Translations under genes and position numbers: made by a program
Assembly (NCBI GenBank): GCA_004299705.1
Contig: SCQS01000034.1
Location: 62,001-126,000, forward strand
Direction of reading: 5' to 3'
Origin: Rhodanobacteraceae bacterium
GTDB lineage: Bacteria > Pseudomonadota > Gammaproteobacteria > Xanthomonadales > Rhodanobacteraceae
DNA length: 64,000 nt
The notes under the pieces: generated by a model
The model's database searches: none
Seen by the model: only the letters and a program-made list of their open reading frames with translations
What the model was told of the DNA's origin: nothing
In this document: positions 1-8,777 of the stretch, in pieces
Layout of the letters: each line of letters begins with the position of its first letter
How positions within the stretch are numbered: the stretch's first letter is position 1

Positions 1-1202
1 ATGCCAGCCTGGCCCTGTGCGACACACTGGCGCCGGAAGACACGGTCGCGCAGTCGATGCCGGATGCGAGCCCCGCGAAGTGGCACCTCGCGCACACCAC
101 GTGGTTTTTCGAGCAATTCCTGCTCGCGCACTTCGATCCTGGCTATCGCCGTTTCCACGACGGCTGGGATTACCTGTTCAATTCCTATTACCAGAGCGTC
201 GGCCCGATGCATGCGCGGCCGCAGCGCGGCTTGTTGACGCGACCGACGCTGGACGAGGTGGTGGCCTATCGTGCGTACGTCGATGGGGCGATGCGCGACT
301 TGTTGCGGCAGCGCGGCGATGATCCCGATCTGCTAGCGCGGCTGGAGCTCGGACTCAATCACGAACAGCAGCACCAGGAGTTGTTGCTGACGGACATCCT
401 GCATCTGTTTGCATCGAATCCGCTGCAACCCGCGTTCCGCGACGCGCCGTCATGCGCGCCATCGGAGTCCGTGCCCTTGCGTTTCATCGAGGGGCGCGTC
501 GGCATCGTTGAAATCGGCCACGCGGGCGATGGCTTCGCTTACGACAACGAATCGCCGCGACATCGCGCGTTGCTGCACGCGCACGCGATTGCCAACCGCT
601 GCGTGACCAACGCCGAGTTCCGTGAATTCATCGACGATGGCGGTTATCGCAATCCCGTGTTGTGGCTGTCGGAGGGCTGGGACACCGTACAACGCGAAGG
701 CTGGTCGCACCCGTTGTACTGGGACGATGCGCTCGAAACGGCCTTCTCTTTGGCCGGCCGCCAGGCGATCGATCTTGCTGCGCCGGTGTGCCACGTCAGC
801 TTCTTCGAAGCCGATGCTTTCGCGCGCTGGGCGGGGGCGCGTTTGCCGACCGAGTTCGAGTGGGAAGCGCAGGCACGGGCGTTGCCCGTCGCGGGCAATT
901 TCGCCGGCAGCGGCGCCTTGCGCCCACTGCCGGCGCGCGTCGGCAAGGTTCCCGTCCTGCAAGTGTTCGGCGATGTGTGGGAATGGACCGCCAGCCCTTA
1001 CGTTGGCTATCCCGGTTACCAACCCGCGGCCGGTGCGCTGGGCGAATACAACGGCAAGTTCATGAACGGGCAATGGGTGCTGCGCGGCGGGTCATGCGCA
1101 ACACCTGATGGGCACGTCCGCGCCAGCTATCGCAACTTCTTCCATCCCGCGGCACGCTGGCAGTTCAGCGGGTTGCGCCTGGCCAAGGATGTTTCAGCAT
1201 GA
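1..1202 (+). CDS. egtB: Ergothioneine biosynthesis protein EgtB (5' partial)
   Basis: Non-heme iron sulfoxide synthase that joins hercynine to a thiol donor (gamma-glutamylcysteine or cysteine) with O2 in ergothioneine synthesis. The frame is open from base 3, so the start lies left of the window. The N-terminal DinB-like domain carries WHLAHTTWFF and the iron-binding HX3HXE motif as HEQQHQE (about 360-380). The C-terminal formylglycine-generating-enzyme-like domain ends in YRNFFHPAARWQFSGLRLA, typical of EgtB. The stop overlaps the egtD start by 4 bases (ATGA), so the two are translationally coupled. A separate methyltransferase follows, which argues against a fused OvoA-type enzyme. No egtA, egtC or egtE is visible. 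Confidence 0.93.
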   Translation, partial: ASLALCDTLAPEDTVAQSMPDASPAKWHLAHTTWFFEQFLLAHFDPGYRRFHDGWDYLFNSYYQSVGPMHARPQRGLLTRPTLDEVVAYRAYVDGAMRDLLRQRGDDPDLLARLELGLNHEQQHQELLLTDILHLFASNPLQPAFRDAPSCAPSESVPLRFIEGRVGIVEIGHAGDGFAYDNESPRHRALLHAHAIANRCVTNAEFREFIDDGGYRNPVLWLSEGWDTVQREGWSHPLYWDDALETAFSLAGRQAIDLAAPVCHVSFFEADAFARWAGARLPTEFEWEAQARALPVAGNFAGSGALRPLPARVGKVPVLQVFGDVWEWTASPYVGYPGYQPAAGALGEYNGKFMNGQWVLRGGSCATPDGHVRASYRNFFHPAARWQFSGLRLAKDVSA

Positions 1203-2188
1203 TCGGTACCGCCCTGCGTCGTTTCCAGCTTGAAGACCGTCGTCCGCGTCGCGACGAAATCCTCGCGGATGCGTTGCGGGGGCTTGCGAGTCATCCGAAA
1301 CGGCTGCCGTCGAAATACTTCTACGACGCGCGCGGATCGCAGCTGTTCGAGCGGATCTGCGAGCAGCCCGAGTACTACCCGACCCGGACGGAACTCGCGA
1401 TCATGCGCGACAACGTCGGCGCCATCGCGGCTGCACTGGGGCCGAACGTGCGCGTGGTCGAATACGGCAGCGGCAGCGGCTTGAAGACGCGCTTGCTGCT
1501 GAGGCACTTGCAATCGCCGGTGGCGTACGTGCCGGTGGAAATCTCGCGCAGCGCGCTCACGGAAAGCGTGACCGGCCTTGGCCACGAGTTTCCATACATC
1601 GAAATGTTGCCGGTGTGCGCGGATTTCACCCGGCCGATCAAGCTGCCGCGTGCGGCGCGCGCGCCGCGCCAGACCGTCGTGTACTTCCCGGGTTCCACCC
1701 TCGGAAATTTCGCGCCGGACGACGCGCTGCGTTTGTTGCGGCAGATGCGTGTCGAGGCGGGACAGGGTGGTGGTGCGCTGAACGGTGGCGTATTGATCGG
1801 CATCGACCTGGTCAAGGATCGAGCCGCGCTGGAAGCCGCCTACAACGATGCCGCCGGCGTGACCGCGGAATTCACCCTCAACCTGTTGCTACGACTGAAC
1901 CGCGAGCTCGGTGCGGATTTCGACCTGGGTGGATTCCGTCACCGTGCGCGTTGGCATCCACTGGCCGGCCGTATCGAAACCCACATCGTCAGTACGCGCG
2001 CGCAGCGCGTGCGCGTCGGCGGACAGGTGTTCGAGTTCGCCGAGGGTGAGCCGATGCTGGTCGAGTACAGCTGCAAATACTCGCTGGATGGTTTCGCGCG
2101 GTTGGCCGCGCGCGCCGGGCTGCGGGTGGCCGGGGTCTGGACCGACCCCGCGCGGCAATTCAGCGTGCAATGGCTGGCCTGCGGGTGA
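1199..2188 (+). CDS. egtD: L-histidine N(alpha)-methyltransferase EgtD
   Basis: SAM-dependent enzyme that trimethylates the alpha-amino group of histidine to give hercynine, the substrate of EgtB. The 329-residue length fits the family. The N-terminal LPSKYFYDARGSQLFERI stretch and the SAM motif VEYGSGSGLKT are visible. The ATG lies inside the egtB stop, and no better start fits. The two-gene egtBD layout is common in proteobacteria that draw the thiol from general metabolism. The product is a cytosolic antioxidant. Confidence 0.95.
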   Translation: MIGTALRRFQLEDRRPRRDEILADALRGLASHPKRLPSKYFYDARGSQLFERICEQPEYYPTRTELAIMRDNVGAIAAALGPNVRVVEYGSGSGLKTRLLLRHLQSPVAYVPVEISRSALTESVTGLGHEFPYIEMLPVCADFTRPIKLPRAARAPRQTVVYFPGSTLGNFAPDDALRLLRQMRVEAGQGGGALNGGVLIGIDLVKDRAALEAAYNDAAGVTAEFTLNLLLRLNRELGADFDLGGFRHRARWHPLAGRIETHIVSTRAQRVRVGGQVFEFAEGEPMLVEYSCKYSLDGFARLAARAGLRVAGVWTDPARQFSVQWLACG

Positions 2189-2290
2189 GACGAGCGGCAC
2201 GCTCACCTCACACCATGCCTTTCGACACCCCCGTTTCGGCCACGGTTTGGGTAGGCTAACCCGATCCGCGAATCATCATGGGGTGGGGAC

Positions 2291-5047
2291 ATGCGTCGTG
2301 TATCGCCGTGTTGGGCAGGCCTGCTGTGGCTGGCGTGTGGCGTGGCTTTTGCCGCAGCCAACAATCCGTATGCCCGCGATCCGAACCAGCCCGTCGATCA
2401 GGCCTACACCGCGAAGATCGCGAAGTACACCACCGAGCCGTATTTCAACACCCCGCTGACCAACTACCTGCCGGCATCGACCACGGTGCCGACGCCTGAG
2501 GCGGTACTGGGTAATGTCGCCGGCGCGCCGAACATGCTGCCGTACGCGGAAACGGTGTACCGGTATTTCCGGATGCTGGCCAAGGCCACGCCGCGGGTGC
2601 GCGTGTTCACGATCGGACACACCGAGGAAGGTCGCGAGATGATCGCGGTGGCGATCGCCGACGAATCCTTGATGAAGGATCTCGACGCCAACAAGGCACG
2701 GCTCGCGCAATTGGCCGATCCGCGCAAGCTCGGCATGGACGACGCCAAGGCCGCCGCAATCGTCAAGCAGACGGTACCCGTCTACTACATCACCGGCACC
2801 ATCCACTCCACCGAAACCGGCGCGCCGACCGCGTTGATGGAACTGGCGTACCGGCTGGCCGTCGACGATGCGCCGTATATCCAATTCATCCGCTCGCACA
2901 TGATCACCTTGATCACGCCGGTGGTGGAAGTGGACGGTCGCGACCGGATGGTCGATCTTTACAAATGGCACCGCGCGCACCTCGGCGAAAATTACCCTCC
3001 GCTGATGTACTGGGGCCATTACGTCGCGCACGACAACAACCGCGACGCAATGGGCGTGACGCTGGACCTCACGAAGAACGTGCTGAACACCTACGTCGAC
3101 TGGCACGCGCAGGTGCTGCACGACCTGCACGAGTCGGTGCCGTTCCTGTACGACAACACCGTGGGCGACGGGCCGTACAACGCCTGGATCGATCCGATCC
3201 TGACCAGCGAGTGGCAGCAGATCGGCTGGAACAACGTCGAGCAACTGACCAAGCTCGGCCTGCCGGGCGTGTTCACCCACGGCGATTTCGATACCTGGAG
3301 CCCTGGCTACCTGATGTTCATCGCGGCGATGCACAACGGCATCAGCCGCCTGTACGAAACCTTCGGCAACGATGGCGCGGATACCGAGGAACGTATCCTC
3401 GATCCGGGCGACTACGCGCGCACCTGGTACAAGCCGAACCCTCCGCTGCCCAAGGTGTTGTGGTCGCAGCGCGACAACAACAACTACGAAGAGTCCGGCT
3501 TGCTGACCGCGCTGTACTACTTCGCGCAGAACGGCCAGCACTTCCTCGACAACTTCTGGCTGAAGTCCAAGCGCTCGATCGAGAAGCCACAACTGGCCGG
3601 CCCGGCAGCGTATGTCCTGACGGCGGACGAAAAGGACAAGGGCGCGCAAATGCACCTGTTGCACGCGCTGCACCTGCAACACGTCGAGATCAGCCGTGCC
3701 ACGGCACCGTTCACGGTCGAAGTGGCGGACGACACCGAGGCTGTGGATAACGGCAAGCCGAAAGGCAAGCCGGCTGAGCCGACCGTTCCGCCAACGGTCG
3801 CCACGATCAAGCGCACGTTCCCGGCCGGAAGCTGGATCATCCGGATGGACCAGCCGTACTCGCGCATCGCCGACACCTTGCTGGATCGCCAGTACTGGGC
3901 GCCCGACGATCCGCAAAAGCACCCCTACGACGACACCGGCTGGTCGTTCGGCGACTTGTTCGGCGTGGACGTCGCGCGCGTGGTCGACGCGTCCGTTTTG
4001 AAGGTGCCGATGCAGCAAGTGCAGGGCAATTTCGACCAGCCCGCGTTCACGCTGGCGTCGCTGGGCGTGAAGGGCCGCGTGCCACGCGTCGCGTTGATGC
4101 ACACTTGGCTTTCGACCCAGACCGAGGGCTGGTGGCGGATGGCGCTGGACAAGCTGCACGTGCCGTACACCTACATCAACACCCAGGACGTGGCGCGCGA
4201 ACCGAATCTGCGCGCCAAGTACGACGTGATCCTGTTCGGACCCGTGGGCTATGTCAGTTCGCGGATGATCATCGATGGCTTGCCGATGTACGGTAACCCG
4301 ATGCCGTGGGAGAAAACCGCGCTTACTCCGAATCTCGGGCGCATCGATTCGACGCCGGATATTCGCCCCGGGCTGGGTGAATCGGGCGTCGCCAACTTGA
4401 AACGCTTCGTCGCCGAAGGCGGCTTGCTGGTCACCTCCGAAGACACCGCGCGCTTCGCGATCGACATCGGGCTGGCGCCCGGCGTGTCGGTGGCCAAGGC
4501 CGGCGACCTGCGCGTGGTCGGCAGCGTGCTGCGTGCCGAGCTGGTCGACAAGTCGAGTCCGGTCGCAGCCGGTTATGCCGATTCATTCGCCCTTTACAGC
4601 TCGCAAGGCATGTCCTTCAACGTCGCCGACCAGACCATCGGCAATCGCGGGCTCGTGACCGCGCAGGATTACCAGCGCCCGACCGGGCGTGGTGGCCCCG
4701 ATGACGTGGACGTGCCGGAAGGCCGACCGTTCCAGCAACCGCTGGCCTTGCCGGATGTGAAGCCGTGGCAGGCGGTGCCACTCAACGTCGAGCAGGCCCG
4801 CAACAATCCGTTCCTGATCCCGCAAGCCGATCGCCCGATGGTGATCGCGCGCTGGGCCGGTGCGAACGACCTGTTGATCAGCGGCCTGCTGGAAAATGGC
4901 AGGGCGATGGCCGGACACGCCGCGGTGGTGGACGCGCGTTACGGAAAGGGCCACGTGCTGCTGTTCGCGAACAACCCGGTCTGGCGTGGAGAAACCATCG
5001 GCAGCTACCGGATGTTTTTCAACGCGATATTGTACGATCGTCCCTGA
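2291..5047 (+). CDS. Secreted M14-family zinc carboxypeptidase-like protein
   Basis: Predicted periplasmic or secreted metallopeptidase of 918 residues. The N-terminus MRRVSPCWAGLLWLACGVAFA is a Sec signal peptide. The M14-like region covers about residues 70-430: zinc ligands are probably His172 and Glu175 in TIHSTETGA (HxxE), and a later His near residue 247 (YVAHDNNRD) is a candidate third ligand. The C-terminal half has no domain I can name; late segments such as GKGHVLLFANNPVWRG resemble a glutamine-amidotransferase-like or beta-galactosidase-trimerisation fold. The substrate is unknown. The 2291 ATG follows a GGGTGGGG ribosome site; an ATG at 2278 is in another frame. The gene stands alone between egtD and a small membrane protein. 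Confidence 0.85.
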   Translation: MRRVSPCWAGLLWLACGVAFAAANNPYARDPNQPVDQAYTAKIAKYTTEPYFNTPLTNYLPASTTVPTPEAVLGNVAGAPNMLPYAETVYRYFRMLAKATPRVRVFTIGHTEEGREMIAVAIADESLMKDLDANKARLAQLADPRKLGMDDAKAAAIVKQTVPVYYITGTIHSTETGAPTALMELAYRLAVDDAPYIQFIRSHMITLITPVVEVDGRDRMVDLYKWHRAHLGENYPPLMYWGHYVAHDNNRDAMGVTLDLTKNVLNTYVDWHAQVLHDLHESVPFLYDNTVGDGPYNAWIDPILTSEWQQIGWNNVEQLTKLGLPGVFTHGDFDTWSPGYLMFIAAMHNGISRLYETFGNDGADTEERILDPGDYARTWYKPNPPLPKVLWSQRDNNNYEESGLLTALYYFAQNGQHFLDNFWLKSKRSIEKPQLAGPAAYVLTADEKDKGAQMHLLHALHLQHVEISRATAPFTVEVADDTEAVDNGKPKGKPAEPTVPPTVATIKRTFPAGSWIIRMDQPYSRIADTLLDRQYWAPDDPQKHPYDDTGWSFGDLFGVDVARVVDASVLKVPMQQVQGNFDQPAFTLASLGVKGRVPRVALMHTWLSTQTEGWWRMALDKLHVPYTYINTQDVAREPNLRAKYDVILFGPVGYVSSRMIIDGLPMYGNPMPWEKTALTPNLGRIDSTPDIRPGLGESGVANLKRFVAEGGLLVTSEDTARFAIDIGLAPGVSVAKAGDLRVVGSVLRAELVDKSSPVAAGYADSFALYSSQGMSFNVADQTIGNRGLVTAQDYQRPTGRGGPDDVDVPEGRPFQQPLALPDVKPWQAVPLNVEQARNNPFLIPQADRPMVIARWAGANDLLISGLLENGRAMAGHAAVVDARYGKGHVLLFANNPVWRGETIGSYRMFFNAILYDRP

Positions 5048-5176
5048 TCGCGGCTTCGTTGATCTTTCTTGCGAGTGTCAGGCCCACCAGTCAATGCAGT
5101 CCAGAACGGCCATCCATGGCCTGACTTTTCACCAACAGCCGCTCCGAATGCGGCCTAGAACAGGAATCCGATCTCC

Positions 5177-5467
5177 ATGGAATCACGCCGCTGGCTGCCT
5201 TATCGACATCTGCAAAGCCGTCACCTCTCGCTTGCGCTTGCCGCCGCGCGCGTCATCGCCTGGATCGGGATGCTGATGATCGCGGGTGGAATTGCCTACG
5301 GGATTGCGGCCGCGATCAAGGGCGCGGGCAGCGGTTACGCCTCGCTGGTGCTGGGCATGGTGATCGGGCTGATCGGCTATGGCCTGGCTGCCCTGGCGTT
5401 GAGCGGCGGTCTGGCGGCCCTGGTCGGGATCGAGGAAAACCAGCGCCGCCGCAACGAGCGCGATTGA
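5177..5467 (+). CDS. Small two-helix membrane protein, function unknown
   Basis: A 96-residue protein with two hydrophobic spans at about residues 20-45 (VIAWIGMLMIAGGIAYGIAA) and 52-80 (YASLVLGMVIGLIGYGLAAL), followed by a charged tail EENQRRRNERD. I do not recognise the family. It lies alone between the M14 peptidase and the cold-shock gene. The regular coding pattern and tidy hydrophobic profile support it as a real gene, although the ribosome site is weak. Confidence 0.6.
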   Translation: MESRRWLPYRHLQSRHLSLALAAARVIAWIGMLMIAGGIAYGIAAAIKGAGSGYASLVLGMVIGLIGYGLAALALSGGLAALVGIEENQRRRNERD

Positions 5468-5690
5468 TCCACCCGGTGGACAATCACCGGGTATTCACGG
5501 CGGATGCACTGGCATTCTGGTGCAAACCTGCGGTAGGATCGCGCCGCTGAGTTAGCCAAGCTGTCGGGGGGCGGTTTGTTTGGGGCCGGTTGCTGACCGT
5601 GGGAACGATCGCATCGCTGTCTTCACACTCGCTAGTCAGTGCTTCAAGTTGCGCTCGCATGTGCGCTGTTTTTCAACCAATCGAGTAGTA

Positions 5691-5695
5691 AGGAG
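5691..5695 (+). promoter_or_regulatory. Shine-Dalgarno of the cold-shock gene
   Basis: AGGAG sits 6 bases before ATG 5702 and fixes the start of the 69-residue cold-shock protein. A longer in-frame version beginning at 5639 would add 21 residues that no cold-shock protein carries. The upstream stretch 5540-5690 is probably a leader; long leaders with temperature-responsive structure are known for cspA-type genes, but no such structure was computed here. Confidence 0.75.
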
Positions 5696-5701
5696 TCAGT
5701 T

Positions 5702-5911
5702 ATGTCGGAGCGTCAGACCGGCACCGTGAAATGGTTCAACGATGCCAAGGGCTTTGGTTTCATCAGCCGTGAAAATGGTGAAGATGTGTTCGTGCATTTC
5801 CGCGCGATCACCGGCACGGGCTTCAAGTCCCTGCAGGAAGGCCAGAAGGTTACCTTCAACGTCGTCCAGGGACCGAAGGGCCTGCAGGCCGATCAGGTCC
5901 AGCCTGCCTGA
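5702..5911 (+). CDS. Cold-shock protein, CspA family
   Basis: Single-stranded nucleic-acid chaperone of 69 residues, one OB-fold cold-shock domain. RNP1 is KGFGFISRE and RNP2 is DVFVHFRAI, both intact, with the standard start [14 protein letters not shown]. The start at 5702 is set by AGGAG at 5691-5695. A strong intrinsic terminator follows at once (5935-5963), so this is a one-gene transcript. It cannot be assigned to a particular E. coli paralogue. Confidence 0.97.
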   Translation: MSERQTGTVKWFNDAKGFGFISRENGEDVFVHFRAITGTGFKSLQEGQKVTFNVVQGPKGLQADQVQPA

Positions 5912-5934
5912 TCCTTCGTTGTCAATGCAACGCG

Positions 5935-5963
5935 AAAAACCCCGCAGCGATGCGGGGTTTTTT
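5935..5963 (+). terminator. Rho-independent terminator after the cold-shock gene
   Basis: A perfect 12-base stem (5935-5946 with 5951-5962) encloses the tetraloop GCGA. The right arm ends in a run of six T. This is the clearest intrinsic terminator in the window. The A-run on the left arm means it could also stop transcription from the other side. Confidence 0.95.
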
Positions 5964-5987
5964 GTTTGATGCGATGATGCGTCAGCC

Positions 5988-6284
5988 ATGCATGCAGGCT
6001 TCCGCGAGTTTTATCCGTCTTATCTCGACGAGCACCGTGATCGCCGCTGCCGGCGCATGCATTTTATTGGCTCGTGGCTGGTGATCGTCGCGATCGTGGT
6101 GGCCATCGTGGCGCGCAACGCCTGGTGGCTGGTCGCCGTGCCATTGTGTGGTTATGGCTGCGCCTGGGTCGGGCATTTCGTGTTCGAGAAAAACAAGCCC
6201 GCCACGTTTCGCAATCCGCTCTACAGCCTGATGGGCGACTGGAGGATGTTTGCCGACGTTCTGCGCGGACGGGTCAAACTCTGA
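5988..6284 (+). CDS. DUF962/Mpo1-like membrane protein
   Basis: A 98-residue protein of the DUF962 (YGL010w/Mpo1-like) family. The conserved start FREFYPSYLDEHRDRRCRRMHFIGS is followed by two hydrophobic segments (about 24-45 and 48-65) with GHFVFEKNKPATF between them and the end. Yeast Mpo1 is an iron-dependent dioxygenase acting on 2-hydroxy fatty acids; whether short bacterial members share that reaction is inference. The histidines that would bind iron (MHF, GHF) are present. It ends 20 bases before tcdA and may be co-transcribed with it. Confidence 0.8.
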   Translation: MHAGFREFYPSYLDEHRDRRCRRMHFIGSWLVIVAIVVAIVARNAWWLVAVPLCGYGCAWVGHFVFEKNKPATFRNPLYSLMGDWRMFADVLRGRVKL

Positions 6285-6303
6285 CCGCGGCTATCATGGG
6301 TGC

Positions 6304-7080
6304 ATGACAGATCACCGTTTTGCCGGCATCGAGCGGTTGTACGGCGCCGGCAGCGTGGCGCGGCTGGCACGTGCGCGCGTGGCCGTGATCGGGGTGGGCG
6401 GCGTCGGCTCGTGGGCCGCGGAAGCCTTGGCGCGCAGCGGGGTCGGCCAGCTCACGTTGATCGATGCCGACGAGGTGTGCGTATCCAACGCCAACCGGCA
6501 ATTGCACACACTGGCCGGCACGCTCGGCAAGGCCAAGGTCGTGGTCATGGCCGAGCGCCTGCGCGCAATCAATCCCGCGTTGGAAGTCGAGCCCGTCGAA
6601 CGCTTCGTGACGCCCGCGACGCTGCCCGAATTGCTGGATCGCGGTTTCGACCTGGTGCTGGATGCCTGTGATGCGTTCCGGGTGAAAGTGGAAATGACCG
6701 CGTGGTGCCGGCGCCGCAAACTTCCGCTGCTCGTGTGCGGTTCGGCGGGCGGGCGTACCGATCCGACCATGGTCCGGGTGCGCGATCTCTCGCGCACCGA
6801 GCACGATGCGTTGCTCAGCCTGATGCGCCGCAAGCTGCGCCAGGAATTCCATTTCCCATCCAACCGCGATCGTTACTTCGGGGTGCCGGCGGTGTATTCG
6901 CTGGAGAACGTGCGTTACCCGCAGGCCGACGGCAGCGTCTGCGGCACCCGCCCCGCGGGCTTGGATTCGCTGAAGCTGGATTGCGGTGGCGGGCTGGGTG
7001 CCGCGACCCACGTCACGGGCGCGTTCGCGTTCGCGGCGGTTGGGCGTGCGCTGGAAATGTTGTTGAAACAGGAAGGCTGA
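6304..7080 (+). CDS. tcdA: tRNA threonylcarbamoyladenosine dehydratase TcdA
   Basis: E1/ThiF-like ATP-dependent enzyme that cyclises t6A at position 37 of ANN-decoding tRNAs to ct6A. The 258-residue protein shows the nucleotide-binding loop GVGGVG at residues 30-35, then LIDADEVCVSNANRQ, which is characteristic of TcdA rather than MoeB or ThiF. The family's FRVKVEM and LSRTEHDALL segments follow. ATG 6304 matches the start of E. coli TcdA (MTDHRFAGIERLYG). The C-terminus (TGAFAFAAVGRALEMLL) is a membrane-associating helix. The gene converges on tatD with only 3 bases between stops. Confidence 0.95.
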   Translation: MTDHRFAGIERLYGAGSVARLARARVAVIGVGGVGSWAAEALARSGVGQLTLIDADEVCVSNANRQLHTLAGTLGKAKVVVMAERLRAINPALEVEPVERFVTPATLPELLDRGFDLVLDACDAFRVKVEMTAWCRRRKLPLLVCGSAGGRTDPTMVRVRDLSRTEHDALLSLMRRKLRQEFHFPSNRDRYFGVPAVYSLENVRYPQADGSVCGTRPAGLDSLKLDCGGGLGAATHVTGAFAFAAVGRALEMLLKQEG

Positions 7081-7083
7081 AGT

Positions 7084-7899
7084 TCAGCCTGCGCGCAGGA
7101 ACAACCGCCGCGCGTTTGCGGTGGTCGCGTGTGCGAGTTCGGCTGGATCTTCCCCGCGCAACCCGGCGACGCAATCCAGCACGTCGACCAGGAATGCCGG
7201 CTGGTTGCGTCCGCCGCGATGCGAGGCATCGGGCTGGTCGGGGGCGTCGGTTTCCAGCAGCAGGCAATCGATGGGCAGTGTCGCTACGACTTTGTGCAGG
7301 CGCTGCGCGCGGTCGTAAGTGACGGGGCCGCCGATGCCCACGCTGAAGCCCAGCTTCCACAATTCGCGTGCCTGTTCGGTGCTGCCGGAAAAGCTGTGCA
7401 CCACGCCACGCAACGGCTTGCCGAAGCGGCGCAGTTCCAGGATCACCTGCTCGAACGCGCGGCGCGCGTGCAGCACCAACGGCAGGTCGAAGCGATGCGC
7501 GATTTCGAACTGGCCGCGCAGCAGCCGCAGCTGTCGCTCGAAATCCAGGCTTGGATCAAACAGATCCAACCCGCATTCACCCACGGCCTTGGCAGGGTGG
7601 TGGTGCAGCCAAGCCTGCAATGCATCGAGATCGCCGTCGTCGTGCCGTGCGAGGTAACAGGGGTGCAGACCGTACGCGGGGTAAAGACCCGGTTCGGATT
7701 CGCACAGCGCATGCAAATTCGGCCATGACGCGGCGGTGACCGCGGGGATCAGCATTTCCTTGACGCCGGCCGCGTGTGCATGACGCAGTACCGCGCCGCG
7801 GTCCGCGTCGAACTCCGGGGCATCGAGGTGCGCGTGGCTGTCGAAAAGTGACACTTTCGTCCGGTTTGCCGGTGCGGCAGGTGGGCAAGTGTCTGTCAT
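7084..7899 (-). CDS. tatD: TatD-family metal-dependent DNase
   Basis: Metal-dependent hydrolase of the TatD group, 271 residues, acting on DNA ends. Metal-binding signatures run in order: DSHAHLD (His22, His24), VGECGLD, VLHARRAFEQ, VVHSFSGS and ETDAPDQPD. The frame can be read much further upstream, but that adds sequence unlike the family; ATG 7899, just before the conserved VSLFDSHAHLD, is preferred. It may correspond to the E. coli YcfH or YjjV branch rather than TatD proper. Confidence 0.9.
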   Translation of the reverse strand: MTDTCPPAAPANRTKVSLFDSHAHLDAPEFDADRGAVLRHAHAAGVKEMLIPAVTAASWPNLHALCESEPGLYPAYGLHPCYLARHDDGDLDALQAWLHHHPAKAVGECGLDLFDPSLDFERQLRLLRGQFEIAHRFDLPLVLHARRAFEQVILELRRFGKPLRGVVHSFSGSTEQARELWKLGFSVGIGGPVTYDRAQRLHKVVATLPIDCLLLETDAPDQPDASHRGGRNQPAFLVDVLDCVAGLRGEDPAELAHATTANARRLFLRAG

Positions 7900-8003
7900 G
7901 GGTGTACGCTGCAGGACATGAATGGATTCAGGTTCGTTGACGTAATGTTCATTGTCGAGTCGTTTGAATCCAACTGCCATCAGGGCCGCCAGGCCGGGAG
8001 ACG

Positions 8004-8738
8004 ATGATGAAACGCAAATCAGTGTTGTCACGCGCAGTGCTTGCCGCGCTGGGTATCGTTGCCGTTGCGGCACTCGCCGGTTGCGGGAAGTCAGGCAACC
8101 CGCAGGCCCAGGCCACCCAGGCGAACATGACCATGGCGACTTCGGCGGCGACTGCGGCGTTGCCGCCGGGTGCCAATGACGGTCAATCGGGTGCCAACGG
8201 TGCCGCCCAGCCGGGTGGCGAAAACGCGGCACGGGCACCGGCCCCGGCGCAACCTCAATTTGCCCAGGTCGTGGCCGTGCAACCCATCACCCAGTCCAGC
8301 ACCACCAGCAAACCGCGTCAGGTCTGCCGCGATGAACAGGTTGCGGTTCCCGAAACCTACAAGGACCAGCACCAGATCGGCGGTGCCGTGGCCGGCGGCC
8401 TGATCGGCGCGCTGGCCGGACACATGATCGGCGGCGGCAAGGGCAAGACGCTTGCAACCGTGGCGGGTGCCGCGGGCGGCGCTTTCGCGGGCCACGAGAT
8501 CCAGAAGAAGCATCAGGAAGACAACGCGACCCAGATGGAAACCCGCAATGTCTGCCACACGGTGACCGACAAGACGACTTCCAGCAAGACGGTCGGTTAT
8601 GACGTCACCTACACGTTGAACGGCCAGGCTGGCCACATCCGGATGGATCACAACCCGGGGGTAGGCACGGGTCTGCCGGTTCGCAATGGCGTTGTCGTCG
8701 CCAACGACAGGCAGGGGAGTGGCAACTACTACCGTTGA
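8004..8738 (+). CDS. Glycine-zipper 2TM lipoprotein
   Basis: Predicted outer-membrane lipoprotein of 244 residues. The signal peptide ends in lipobox LAGC (Cys near residue 28). A low-complexity Gly/Ala/Gln linker follows to about residue 100. The glycine-zipper pair AVAGGLIGALAGHMIGGG / LATVAGAAGGAFAGHEI covers about 132-175, and a SlyB-like C-terminal beta region ends in GLPVRNGVVVANDRQ. Relatives (SlyB, Rickettsia 17-kDa antigen) stabilise the outer membrane under PhoPQ or stress control; that is family knowledge. An ATG at 8007 is an equal start. A paralogue follows 39 bases downstream. Confidence 0.85.
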   Translation: MMKRKSVLSRAVLAALGIVAVAALAGCGKSGNPQAQATQANMTMATSAATAALPPGANDGQSGANGAAQPGGENAARAPAPAQPQFAQVVAVQPITQSSTTSKPRQVCRDEQVAVPETYKDQHQIGGAVAGGLIGALAGHMIGGGKGKTLATVAGAAGGAFAGHEIQKKHQEDNATQMETRNVCHTVTDKTTSSKTVGYDVTYTLNGQAGHIRMDHNPGVGTGLPVRNGVVVANDRQGSGNYYR

Positions 8739-8777
8739 TCGCGTCAAGATAGCCTTCGCACGGAAAGGAGTAGCGCC

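Noticed and set aside
2276-4159. A 627-codon open frame antisense to the M14 peptidase gene.
   Set aside because: It mirrors the plus-strand gene in high-G+C DNA, has a biased Arg/His/Val composition and no domain, while the sense frame has a signal peptide and zinc motif.
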